A DNA stretch of 64,000 nucleotides from Oxyruncus cristatus (Eukaryota > Chordata > Aves > Passeriformes > Cotingidae), in assembly GCA_013399855.1 (NCBI GenBank), contig VXAY01012532.1, positions 641,441-705,440 of the forward strand. Direction: 5' to 3'. Below the pieces are notes generated by a model that was not told where the DNA came from, did no database searches, and was given only the letters and a program-made list of their open reading frames with translations. Shown here piece by piece: positions 36,553-48,124 of the stretch. A program made the position numbers and the translations under genes. Each line of letters starts with the position of its first letter. The first letter of the stretch is position 1.

Positions 36553-38213
36553 CTCTAAGTTTTTGGCAAAGACAACATTAAACCAATATGTCATCAATTT
36601 TGGCTCTCACAATTGTGACACAAACATACACATGGCCTGCAATCAATTTTAAATCTTCTGTTTTTAAAAATCTGTCCAATTGTGCTACTATCTGCAATTC
36701 TTTCTGACTGTATCAAATTAACAAAAGATTTTTATGAAAAATAGAACAACCACCAAGCACATTGCTACAAAAAATTTCCTAGGCGTGAAGAGCAGTTAGT
36801 ATGGAACCATCTGGACTGCTGTAGTCAGTGGTCATTCAATTGAATCTCTAAATATATTTGGTACTTTCCAGTAGGCTCCCTTATGAACTTAAAGTTTTGT
36901 ATGAACTTCATCCAAATCCTGCTACCTTAAACAGTTAAAAAGAAACCCAGCCAACCAATCAACTAAACAAAAAAACCCCCAAACAAACAAACAAAAAACA
37001 CTAACACCACCACCAGCGCCCCCAGATCAACAAAATCCAACCAAACAACCAACCAACAACAACAACAAAAAACCAGTCACCAAAACCAACAAACAACCAG
37101 ATGCATAGTGATGTTACTGACGTAACACCCGGTACAGATCTGGGTGCAGAGATCAGATGTTTTTGTTAGGCAGGTATGATCCAGGTCTGGTTTAGAAGCT
37201 GTATGTTTTCACATGGAAAAGAGAGAGGTAAGAACTACATCTACTGCCCCCAAGAATCCTCATTTATGAATTAATTAAGCTCCATCATAAACACAGTTCT
37301 CTAGTTTGTTCCTACTATTCCTATTAGAAGACTGGTATGGAACATGACTCTTAACTGGTTTAGAGATCTCTTAATTTATGCCTGTTGGGGCTCACCAATT
37401 TTTTCTACAGTGGCATACTGAGAACAGAGTTATAATTATAAAAGGAGGTAATTCTTCAAAAAATTTAAAATGTTGACCCACCAGGGTCACCCACCAGCTA
37501 CACGACTCTCCAGTTTGTTTCTCTACACCTCATCCCATCTCCCTTCCTCTAGAAATTAAGGTCATTTATTTCTTCCTATCTATTATCCTGATTCTTTGTG
37601 ATGATGTCTGTCAACTTTGTGCCATAACTAAAGTTTAGTAGTGCAAGGTTATTACAAAAAAGACAATCCTTTAGGGATATCCTTTTTTACCCTCATACTC
37701 ACTAAAATCTAAAACAAAATCAACCTCAGTACTGGTTTTAAATGATTTACTACAGTAGTGACTTTCTTCTACTTAATCTGTCAACAAAGTCACGAGTCTC
37801 CAGTTCTTCTGCTGTGTTCTGTGTCCACTATTACATGACAATATCAATAATAGAATCAACTATGTTTGCTTCATCTTCAATGAAAAATGTTTTCTGTGGC
37901 TTAATTTACTTTTCTAAATAGAACTTGCATTTTTATTTCAATTTACTATTTTTTTTTAATTAAGGAATATTGTGTCATATTGAGATCAGACAAACCTGTT
38001 CCTTTCAACCCACTTTCCCCATCTTTTCTCTTTTATAGTCAGAGAACAAGACTATTATGTTGAGACAAAGATTAAGTCAATTTTCCAGATATTCTATATT
38101 TGCAACTTTCTCTCACAGTTCTTGGAAATTCCGTGACTTTACTTGACTTTCCTAGCTTAAGTGCACTATTCTCTTCAAGTTTTCACTGCTTCGTGTAGCT
38201 CTCAATTCTTTAC
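36553..38213. other. Presumed intron of the minus-strand gene
   Basis: About 1.66 kb between two phase-compatible exon-like segments. It contains a C/A-rich low-complexity tract (36930-37100) and no recognised mobile element. Confidence 0.4.
36930..37100. repeat. C/A-only low-complexity tract
   Basis: About 170 bp composed almost entirely of A and C on the plus strand (AAAC, CAA and CCAA units), nearly free of G and T. On the minus strand, the presumed coding strand, this is a G/T-only run. Confidence 0.85.
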
Positions 38214-38522
38214 TTTTGTCTGCAATAACCATTGACATATCTATACAAATATTTTGCAAAGTATTCATCTATTTCTAGGGGTACTGACAGATTATCAGCT
38301 ATATCCACCTCTTCCATAATGCACTGCTGTTTCACTTTGGTTTTCCTTGCTCTTTTATAAATTTCTACACCTAAAGAGGTTTTTCTTTTAATTTCTTTTT
38401 TACGGTATAACTCAGTTTGAGTTCTGGATATTTTCATTTTACCTCTAAACTTCCTGACCTCTGTTGCTTTCTTATATACTTTCTGAAGCAGCTGTTTATC
38501 CAGCTGAGCCAGAAGTCCTGTC
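38214..38522 (-). CDS. Candidate internal coding exon, lysine-rich, unidentified
   Basis: On the minus strand a 309-nt segment lies between CATACTGTAG| and a donor AAAA|GTAAAG. It is open in one frame, with one base at the start completing a codon and two bases left over (phase 2 on both sides). These phases fit the upstream segment 40941-40768 and the downstream segment 36552-36339. The ~103 residues are strongly basic in the middle (KVYKKATEVRKFRGKMK, TELYRKKEIKRKTSLGVEIY, RARKTKVKQQC) and acidic/aromatic at the end (LEIDEYFAKYLYRYV). The frame ends three bases beyond the donor. The acceptor has few pyrimidines, the weakest point of the model. Not recognised as any family. Confidence 0.45.
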
Positions 38523-40767
38523 CTACAGTATGTCCCCTTAGTCTGAGTTACCAATTCTAATTATTCTTTGATTACTAATGTTTCAAATAAATTCATAGCT
38601 TAATTTTATTCTCCAATATTCTCAACCCAATTGATTCAGTCGAGTTAGTAAAAGCAACTTCCCTTATTTTCTTAAGTCTGGCCTTTTGAAGATAAAACCC
38701 CAAAAGTGCTACTTGTTTGAATTTGTAAGTCTTAAATTAAACTGAATCTTTGGTTATTCAGATGAATAATTTTTAATTGTTTTGTCTAACTAACATGTAT
38801 GTCTTCTGTCATCACAAAAATAAAATTACACTCTTGTCTTATAGGTCTTAGTCTTGATTGCATTGATCCCACTGCTAGAAAAATAATCTAGGAATAAACT
38901 TTCTGGACAGTCAGGTGTTATTCTGTACTCATAGAAATTTGTAATAAATAATTCAATTTCACTGTCAGAATCTTTGGTTTATAACTTTTCTATAGGTGAT
39001 AAATTTCAGGGGAAAAAGAAAAGTAGAGCTACTGAAATGAATTATGAATAAAATTTTGTTTGTGAGGATGAAAACAGAGCTCTGTGAGATGCTCATTCTA
39101 TTGCATGTAAGAAGGACTAAAGACAACACTAAAAAGTTCAAACTGATATTTGGAAGATTTTGACTGTAACAAAAGGTAAAACTATGCCTCTTATTTCACA
39201 GACTTCCAAAAAAAAAAAAATTCAAATTGTAAAGCATGAACACTTCTGTGTCTTATCCCCTCATTAGAGTTCTCTGCATTTCCTATTGAAAAGTGGACTG
39301 CTGGGGGACTGCTTACAAGGGACACTGATAATACCATGTCAAAAACATGAGCTATAGAAACATGCTACCATCATGCTATCCTGAGGAAAATACAGTTTGG
39401 GCTTCCCATGGCACATACAATCTGTATGATAGAATTCACACCAAGATAAATGAATGTTTTCAGATGCTTCCTCTGATAGAGACCTTTCTTAAATTAGTTT
39501 GTGATTATAAGAAAATTAGACTTCAAAAAGCAAATCAGTAAGTCTTGTCTGGGAGAGGATGCAGTGGTAGCTTCATTAATCTACTTGAAAAAGTAGACCA
39601 AAATTTCTTTATTCTACAACGTGGTTCTTATTTTTAGGAGTAGGGTAAGGGGTACCTGTCCTGCTTTGAAATGAAAATAATCAAGTATCGTAGTAATCCA
39701 TCACTTAATTTATTAATTGAATTTTAATGAATGACATTTGTTTTAAATGAAAACATGTGAAACAAAATAGACTGATTGTCTGTACTTCATTCCTTGGCTA
39801 AGTATGACATGGTGTTATAGTTTTTAGCTGTGACTCCCTAGAAGCATAATACCAATAAACTGCAAGCCTTCTCTATGGTGAAAGGTTGATTCAGTCTCCA
39901 AATATAATCATTCCTGGCATTGTACTTGAAGTCACTGCCAACAGTATCAAAAGATATATTAGTTTTAGTCTTCAGTTTTTCTGCTTCCCTGGGACCTTGG
40001 ATGTCTCAAACTCTTCTCATTTCTGCTTGAAGTAAAATTAAATCCTTTCAAAGGAGGAAAGATGTTTAGACAAATCCACTGAGTTAGCTTGTGCTGTTTT
40101 CTCATTTAACTCACTTTCCGAGCAGTTTCCAAAATTGTGCGTTTTTCATCCTCTAGGAGTGTTAAAAAGAACTGAATCTTACTTTGTGTAAAGAAGCTGA
40201 AAACAGCTCACTCTGAGATTAACCTCCTGCTTTGCAAGTTTGAGAGAAATGCTTTAAAGGCAGAAAAACTAAATGTTCACTCAGACGGAAAAGAAAAAAC
40301 AGTGTAGACAAATCCAAAGGTAAGGAAAAGGTCAGGAGGTAAAAAATCCAGATATTCTGTTAAGATATGTCAAATTATGCTCAACAGTATTTCTCTTATA
40401 TGAGAAATACTACTACCTTATCTGTTCTTAAATACGTTCATAAATATGTATGCAAAGAAATTTTAATAAATTACACAAAGAAATTTTAATAAATTACACA
40501 AAGAAATTTTAATATACTATTTATCATTTTAAATGTCTCTAGTTCTGGATCTATGTGGAAAATCATCTCCCTATCTGGAACAATATTCCTGATTCCAGGT
40601 AATTATTCAATACTGATGGACTGATAATTTTCATAGAAGAGTACCAACTATCTCAATTTATTTCTTCTAGGAACTGACCTGTGAGTTATTCACCTCCACA
40701 TATATTTGTATCATTCTGTATTTTCAGCTGGTTCTTGAAAAATATATGACTAGTAGTATTTCTTTAC
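38523..40767. other. Presumed intron of the minus-strand gene
   Basis: About 2.2 kb, AT-rich, with a poly-A run near 39208 and a 23-bp tandem repeat (listed separately). No mobile element recognised. Confidence 0.4.
40451..40516. repeat. 23-bp tandem repeat, three copies
   Basis: Unit ACACAAAGAAATTTTAATAA plus ATT, nearly identical across three copies. The outer copies diverge at their ends. Confidence 0.9.
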
Positions 40768-40941
40768 CTTGATACATTCACTTTCAAATCCATAAGAAGT
40801 GTTCTGAAGAACTGTTCAAACAATTCTACATCATGGACAAATGGAAAGGTATTTGATTTTATTTTTATTTTAGATGAAAGGATGTTCAGTTTATCATCAA
40901 AGGAATCAATGTCACTTTGTGCCAGATTATAATTGATGTAC
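40768..40941 (-). CDS. Candidate internal coding exon, unidentified (best-supported exon in the window)
   Basis: On the minus strand a strong acceptor (CATATTCTTTTTATCATAG|G) and a strong donor (ATCAAG|GTAAAG) bound a 174-nt segment. It is open in one frame with phase 2 on both sides, and a stop follows at once in the intron. The ~58 residues look like a folded-protein sequence (YINYNLAQSDIDSFDDKL, KIKIKSNTFPFVHDVELFEQ, FFRTLLMDLKVNVS), with alternating hydrophobic and charged positions. Joined to the next segment (38522) the frame continues through an Arg codon. I could not match it to a known family. A real exon is more likely than chance because both splice signals, phase and composition agree. 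Confidence 0.55.
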
Positions 40942-40944
40942 CTA

Positions 40945-43900
40945 TGATAAAAAGAATATGAGTCTATTTCATAGGCTATTATGAGACAAAAATTGTGACC
41001 ATTAGACACCACAATTATGAGAAGTTCATAGACTGCCTTTCTTAGCTATTTGTTACTGTTCATTGCAAGAAACACCCAGTTACAATAACCAAAATTAATA
41101 AAATACATTGCAAAACTGGTTACTTTAAAATTAAGCATATTCTCACTTTTTATTAGAATATTAGCTTAACTTTTGCAGTGAGCATTAATCTAGGTAATTT
41201 TCTTTTCTTTTTTTTTTTTTTTTTAATACATTTGGGTCTAGAAATTCCATTCCAATCTGGCAAACATCTTTAAAATAGCAAAATGGAATTTCAAGATATA
41301 CCTTTGTATTCTAAATTTCTTTTAAAACTAGTTGGAAGATATCCATCCTGTCTTATGTATTCATATTTATAAATGATAAACATTAAATTAATGTAAAATA
41401 TGAAATGATACACAAGAAGATAAAAAAATGAACAGTATGAAACTCAATTATGCAGGCTAGTTTCTCAATTTTCCTTTCAAATATCACTGTAATTTGTCTA
41501 ATGAAGGATTATAAAGCCATAGCTGAATTTATTAGTTCTCAATGCTTCTTCTTCAGTGAATCTAAGGGAAGCAATCACATCAACAGGCATATACCCAGGC
41601 AATGGAACAGGGAAAAATCTCAGTGTTTATAGTCTTTTCTGGGCATGCGTGTGAGGAATTAAAAATAAGAATGCTACATGAAAACAATCTACATTTTCAG
41701 ATAGAAACATGTTTTAGGTTACGCAAGGTAGAAGTGTCAAGCTGATCTGGATGAAGAATAACACAGGAGCAACAATAAAATTGAGTCCTAATAGCCAAAA
41801 AGAAGTGTCATCGTGAGTGTCATCACTGAACAATATTGTCCTCTACAGCTGGTTAACTACATCAGAGCATCACCCACAGACTGGCCAAATCATCTTTATG
41901 TCATGATATTCTATAAATCTATCAACTATGTAAGTAAGATTAGTCAGTTTGAAGTGTCTCATCACTTTAACCAATATTCCAGGTTAACAGATCATGTCCA
42001 AACTGTTAGTACTTCATATATACTCTAATAAAAGTTAATCAATATATCCAAAATATGACTTTAAGTCTGTAAATTCGTCATTGATTATACATGTCACTTA
42101 CTTCTATATAAATATTTCAACAGAATTAAATTAAAATAACACTCTGTGCCAACATCTGTCCCTTCCCACAGGCTTAGCTCCTGATCCATTTAATGATCTT
42201 GTTTCAATTCAGTAACCTGGCAACCCAAGCATCTTTGTAAAACGTACTTTATATTACTTTTTGCCTACTGACATGTCTTCAGAGGTGAGGTCTAATCTAA
42301 GTACCTCAGGATAAAGAAAATGAAATAACATCTAACTTTGCACTCATAACACTGAAGTAATTTTGTGGACATTATTAACCATTTTTGCACCCTTTGATCC
42401 AAGTATCAGCTACCTGGTGTGCATACATGATTTCATTTTAAGGAGAAGTGCTCTTTGCTACTGCACTGGAGTTAAGTTTCAGTATAAATTACTGCAAAGA
42501 GTTACGTTATCTGAATTTAAATTCTGACCCCAATCACATTTCAGCTCTAGTAAAGGAAAAGTTTTTTTTTAATCTTCTCATGGATGAGAAATCTAGCAAT
42601 TAGGAACGTATTTTGAAAAGAAAGAGAACTAAATTTAATAGCAAGAAAATACTATTTCTAGAATTCTACTTTATGCTTAAGGAAAAAAAAGTGTTTCCAT
42701 ATGTGAATAAAGCTGTACCTTATTGATCAGATTAAGCTATTTTAAACTGTTCTTTTTAATTACATTTGATATTAAAACCTATTATGTTGTTCAAAATGTC
42801 ATTAATACGACTTGTCAAACTTTTGTATTTAGTAAGATTTGGTGATGAAATTTGAAATTAGCTTTGAACAGAAATACTTAAGAACAGCAGCTCCGAGTCA
42901 CTACAATCTACTTGTAATTCCCTCTTCAATTTTCGTGTGCAGGCAAATCATGGAGTGCAGAGATGCTCAAGCCCACTGTCAGAATGCAAGCCTGAGGCAA
43001 GGTGACATGATTAGGATGAGACATGATATATGAAATCAGAGAAAACATATGCAAGAAAACATACCTCACTTTTGGACAACATCATAGAACCATACCACCC
43101 ATGACAATCACCTTTCTTGGTGTTAATTTTTCATTATATGCATAGTATCAAGATGAAAGAAGTCATTTTTCTTTCACTATACCAGACAGGGAAGGTCTGT
43201 CTCACTGTTATTCACAAACTCAATAGCTATTCTTGCAGGTTGTTTATAGGGCAGTCTAAGAGTATTGTTCTCAGATTCTCTAACAGGTTCTGTGACTGAA
43301 GGAAGCAGCAGCTTTTTGTACTCCTTGTCCCTTCTTCTGGTTTCAGATATCCTATGTCAAAGGGCAAACTTCATTTGTCCATACCTTTTAAGTTTGCATT
43401 TCTTCTGCTATGCTTTCGTGTAGAATTACACTGCATAGATGAACGAAGTAGCTGCACAATTTCAGCCCATGGGGAAGTTGTTATATTCACAGTTTTCTTT
43501 TCTCACTTGTAATTAACTCCAGAGAGAAAACATACACATTAATACATATTCTGTCATTTGCAGAGCAGATGTCTAATCATGAAGGCAGTCCCTACGCAAA
43601 ACTCCCATTGAAGCCAGTCAGAGTCATGCCTATAAGTGGACAACAGGTCACGAGTAGATTTACTTTCATATAATTTTTATGCATTGACAGAATGTGTTTA
43701 CTTTCTAATACATTACAAAGAGTGATGGGTAAACCACAAAATTTCTCAACACTTGGAAAAACACCAAAAACTGTGGATGCTCTTTTGAATCATATTCCAA
43801 CTGTCTAAAGCCACTTGATTCTCCACAGCTGGGCTAGAAGATTTACAAGGTTAGATGTTTCAGCACTTCTGCTTCCCATCCTAGCCAAGTGGAGATGGTT

Positions 43901-44925
43901 TAAGTTGGAAAACGAGGAGGAAGGGAAGGGGGAAAGTCAAAAACAAGACCATGGCAAGCAGTAGATATAAACTAGATGTTCAAATATTTACCAGTTACTC
44001 TGAGATACCAGTAAAATTCTGTTCTTAACATGGGTATCCCAGTTACTCTGGCCCCAGATCATGTGACACGCTTTTTTCTCGGTCACATAATATGTAAAAT
44101 ACTCATTTCTAACCTAGATAGTAACTTTAGATCACAATCAAACAATTTGGTCTGACAGTAGGACGTCTGAGTTGGTCAATCTGTAACTAATTGCTAATCA
44201 TGACAGAAATGAGACCGAGTCTCAGTTTCATCTTAGTTCCCCTGAAAGTAATACAGAAGAATGTTGAAACATTATTCACCTTCCTTTTTAACGATTATAT
44301 TCTTCCAGCTGTTGGAAAACAATGTGGCTCCTGGGGAAAAAGTTGTCAAATTTTTCATGGAACCCACTGTATCAGTCACTTTGCATATCCCATTTTCACA
44401 TTCACATGTTAATCAACCTGAAGTTCAAATAAGCCAGACTGAGTTGTATCTGCATTCTGATTTTAATACCATTTTTCTTGATGACAGAACTATGCATCAG
44501 ATGCCACGTGAAAGTAAATATTGCACTAGATTAGTACTTTCTTTCTAAATGATATTGTACTGTCTCTTGGCCAGATGTTAGGAGGAACTTAATCTGAAGC
44601 TTATCCTAGCAGGTGCTGATGATTTTATTCAAAACACTTATGCAAGCAATCTGGCTGGCTGCTTTAAAGCTTCATTGCAGATAAAGAAAAAGTTCAGAGT
44701 TAAAACAGCTGCTTTTAGTTCCATTGCCATCAATTAGAGTATTTCAAAAAAATAAAAAAACAAAATCCCACAATACACTAATTAGTTCTTTTAATACCTA
44801 AGCACTTCTTATACTAAACATTTCAGTGAAACTATTAGCATTAACAGATTAATAATAATAATAAAAAAGTATGTTTGTGTATTTAATTTATATATGTTTA
44901 ATTTAAAAACAATTTTTTTCAGAAA
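40945..44925. other. AT-rich stretch, probably intronic to the minus-strand gene
   Basis: A donor-like GTAAGT on the minus strand at about 42100 follows a short open segment (42180-42101, peptide ELSLWEGTDVGTECYFN). It has no convincing acceptor and its phase does not match the next segment, so it is not called. No mobile element recognised. Confidence 0.4.
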
Positions 44926-44929
44926 AGCT

Positions 44930-45425
44930 ATCCCAGCTGTCAGGCAACAGCAGGAGTGGGGCTGCTCTCAGATGGAGATGAGCCAGGAACCATGATTACC
45001 TCAGCACTCCAGGCTGGGCAGTGATGCTCCCATAGGCTTCAGTCCCACAGTGCCTGATCAGGGGTGGTGGTATCAATAGGTCCAAGTGACCAATCCAGAC
45101 AAGACAAGGCAATGAGTCAGCCCATCCGGGAAGATCAGTCAAAAATGTCAGGAGACTGGGCTAGAGGCAGGAACAGAGATAAGGCTACATATAAGCTGAG
45201 CCCAAGTCCAATTCAACAAGTCCATCCCGGAGGGCAGAACAGTAGGTAACAGAACATGTGTACATATAGCATCACTTGGAAAGGTGGGGGTGTTTAGACT
45301 CCACTTAAATGGAGCCCAAAAATCCACAGAGAGGTCCCAAGTGAGGTTCTTCAGCACAGACATGGCCTTTTGGTGCACTCTGGGACCTAGTAGTTTCAAC
45401 TACAATGCACTGAAATAAGTATGTC
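44930..45425. repeat. Unclassified GC-shifted block, probably an interspersed repeat
   Basis: About 500 bp of higher GC with sharp edges. Features include AAGACAAGGCAATGAGTCAGCC and, at the right end, 'CACTCTGGGACCTAGTAGTTTCAACTACAATGCACTG', the kind of edge often seen at DNA transposons or LTRs. No terminal inverted repeat or target duplication could be fixed by eye. Confidence 0.4.
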
Positions 45426-45429
45426 ACAT

Positions 45430-46365
45430 GTCTTTGAACCCTTGTGAAAAGAATATCAGTGGCACTGCATTTTCAAGTATACATTTTTTCAAAGTTGGGG
45501 AAGGGGTAATACCTGGGGCACTATACGAGGCAGAAAGGGAAGCTAAGCACTTCTGAAAAGATTTTCTGTGCGGCTGACTCTGCCTAATCACAACTAAAAA
45601 AACTTGATAAGCTTACTCCTGTCTCTCCAGTCATTTGACTCTACAGACATACACTGAATAGGTCATGGCATTTCCAAGGAAGTTATATAGCCTAACTGAA
45701 CCCAAAACCAGCTCCTTGTAGCCCGGGGGTGGGAGGGAATTTTCATACCTAGAGCAGATAGTACTGTCTCAGACATGTTGAGAGGAAACAAGAAAAGATA
45801 GGGGATAGAAATGGAGAATATGAAGGATAGAAATGGAGAATTATGAAGGGAAACAAAAAAAAAAATCTTTGAACATTAGCAACTAACTATTTTTACATAA
45901 TAAACTGATACAAGGCACAAATACAAATCAAAGTAATACTGTCTGAGCTCAAAACTTGCCTTAAAAATCATTTATCAATGAATTAAGAATTATTTCCTCA
46001 GATAAATAAATTACTTATCTTAGGATGAATTAATGTAGTGAGATTTAAATGAAATATGTACTTTAGTTAAAACTTTTCCCACATTGGTCTCCAGCTGCCA
46101 TGTATCTGCACTCTCCAGTGTCAACTCATGCTACAGTTTTTCCCCACTGCGGGGGCCTTAATAAGATTTCTTTCCTTTATTTAGTTACCTAGGTTCCTAA
46201 AACTTGCAAGATTTTCATTATTTTTGAATATCCCACCACTCTCCTACATGTGAACTGAAACTGGCAAATGGGTTCATACTTTACTGGATGCAGACATTAA
46301 GAATAACATGACTACATAAACATTATTTCCACAAGAAAACAGGTAAAATAGTCTAGCAACAATAC
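45430..46365. other. AT-rich stretch, nothing recognised
   Basis: A 22-bp imperfect tandem duplication (GGATAGAAATGGAGAAT units) lies near 45800-45842. Otherwise nothing recognised. Confidence 0.45.
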
Positions 46366-46474
46366 CTGGAAAGTTCACTTTAATAGTATCATCAAAATAA
46401 CAATGGTTTGGGTTCTTTTTTTGAGTCTTCTTCATAGAATTTTTGCTCCTTTTTTCCATAAACTTAAGTGACAG
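46366..46474 (-). CDS. Candidate coding exon, lysine-rich, unidentified
   Basis: On the minus strand an open segment ends at TTTCCAG|GTATTG (phase 1). It can start after ACTGAG| (46474) or CTTAAG| (46462), both phase 0. The peptide is basic (KFMEKRSKNSMKKTQKKN) then mixed (CYFDDTIKVNFP). Phase 0 at its start fits the end of the segment 46815-46747. The acceptor is not strong. It would lie upstream of 40941 in the same gene, but the phase-1 end does not fit the phase-2 start there, so at least one exon would be missing between them. Confidence 0.35.
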
Positions 46475-46746
46475 CTCAGTTAAATTGGCTTTTATTTAAC
46501 AGATGTGTCTCAAGACACTCCTATCTCTCCAGTTTATAATGGATAAAATAATTTTGTAGATTTTATACATTTGTGTGTATAAAACGTGTTTCTATGTTTA
46601 TAATCAGAGACATGGATAGATTAAAACTAATCCTCAAGGTAAGAAAAAGTAATATACTCTTTGAATGTTGAAAACTTTTATGTTCAGTGCTATATATATG
46701 AAATACACTCTGGACATAAACTGACATAAACTAAGTCTATTATTAC

Positions 46747-46815
46747 CTTCCATTTTTGTACATGAGTCACTTCCCTTCTTTCTCCCTCCTCTTTCTCTTC
46801 TACCAGCTCAGTTAC
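46747..46815 (-). CDS. Candidate 23-codon exon, acidic/basic charged, unidentified
   Basis: On the minus strand AAATGCTAG|GTA...AAG|GTAATA bounds exactly 69 nt, open in phase 0 on both sides. The peptide is VTELVEEKEEGERREVTHVQ plus KWK, highly charged, helix- or coiled-coil-like. The plus-strand T/C-rich appearance of this region is simply the complement of Glu/Lys codons, so purine richness alone may explain the open frame. Confidence 0.35.
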
Positions 46816-47912
46816 CTAGCATTTAATTTTCAGGAAGAGTTAAATCAACCAATTAGTGTCTTATGATGCAAAGAAAACCCAAAACACTGAAGTATTTGGT
46901 TCAGTCAATATAATTCACTGTCTCATTTAAAACAGAGAGAATCGTGCAGATTGAAAGGATCCTAAAAGAAAAACTTGTATTACACACTAAAATTTTTGGA
47001 AATTACAAGATTTATTTCAGACAAAACTGCAATCTTTTATTAGCACATTAAATCTTTTCATCCAAGTGAAAATTTGACCAAATTGTTATTAAAGGTTTTT
47101 TAGGATAAAGACAAGGTTTGTTGTTGATTCACTCAAAACACCCAGTCAGTGTTAGCTAGACTCAAATTCCTGTTAGGAACTACTACATGACTTGAAAATA
47201 GAATAAATTTGGGACTGAAGGAAAATAACTAATGGAATGACGAAAAATGCTTTTTCTAGATAAAGATAGGCAAATTAATTTTAAATTTTTAACCCACTTG
47301 AACCTGGGCTTGAAATGTCAGCTCAGGCTTGAGTGACTGAAATTTTTGCTTTTCTAAGGAAAGAATGAGATAAAGGGAGGAATGACAGATAAGAAGCTAT
47401 GTAAAAATATGGAGTAAGAGCTGGAAAAAGATAGTAGGCACAGCAAAGTAATTATATGAATTCATTTTAGAGGTTTTTAAAGGAAAAAATTCTGCATAGA
47501 ATAGTATTTGTAGTGAAAACATTAAGTTCCATATAAACTGAGATTGAAGTCAGTTCATTTACATGCTCATGTCTATCTCATCTTTCCTCCAACTAAATCA
47601 AACCATTTTCCCAGGCATTTTTGAAAACAATATATGGGAGATGTACTTAAAACTAGCTTCACATAAAGTAAGCATCCTTCATAGTACAGCTCTTTTCACG
47701 CTTGAGTAAGAACTTTTCATTCTCTCTCTCTCTCTTTTTTTTTTTTTTTTTCCACATCTGGGCATTTATTTTCTTAATTAAAAGGAAATTGTACTGTTGT
47801 GAGCTAACAGCTTGTGCACTGATTTTTTTTTTAGTGGAAATTTCTATTTTTGAATCTAGTCAATACAAAAAGCAGGAACATTTTTATTGAAGAAAAAAAA
47901 AGAGGGAAGGAA
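46816..47912. other. AT-rich stretch, nothing recognised
   Basis: T-runs near 47732-47750. No exon or repeat family recognised. Confidence 0.5.
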
Positions 47913-47985
47913 AAGGGAAAGGGAAAGGGAAAGGGAAAGGGAAAGGGAAAGGGAAAGGGAAAGGGAAGTGGAAAGGGAAAGGGAA
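47913..47985. repeat. (GGGAAA)n hexanucleotide repeat
   Basis: About twelve GGGAAA units with a single GGGAAGTGG interruption. It abuts the 5' edge of a truncated CR1 copy. The minus-strand Ser/Leu-rich open frame through it is an artefact. Confidence 0.95.
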
Positions 47986-48122
47986 GTCTCCACCACTGGG
48001 GATATTAAAAGCAGGTTATGAAAATATCTGACAACCATAACATAGTTGAAGTCTATTTTGTCTTTGGATAGATTTGATAAATTCCCAGTCTCTTCCAACA
48101 GCCCTTTCTATGACTGTGATTG
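47986..48122 (+). mobile_element. CR1 LINE 3' end, short and diverged
   Basis: Plus strand: GAAGTCTCCACCACTGGGGATATT, then a diverged middle, then CAGTCTCTTCCAACAGCCC and a tail TTTCTATGACTGTGATT. About 135 bp; its 5' truncation point coincides with the (GGGAAA)n array. Confidence 0.7.
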
Positions 48123-48124
48123 GG

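Noticed and set aside
40451..40516. Short regularly spaced repeat that could suggest a CRISPR array
   Set aside because: Direct tandem units without unique spacers, in a vertebrate-type genome.
42101..42180. Minus-strand open segment before a perfect GTAAGT
   Set aside because: No plausible acceptor, and the phase does not match the next segment at 40941.
47856..48098. Ser/Leu-rich minus-strand open frame
   Set aside because: Direct translation of the (GGGAAA)n array.
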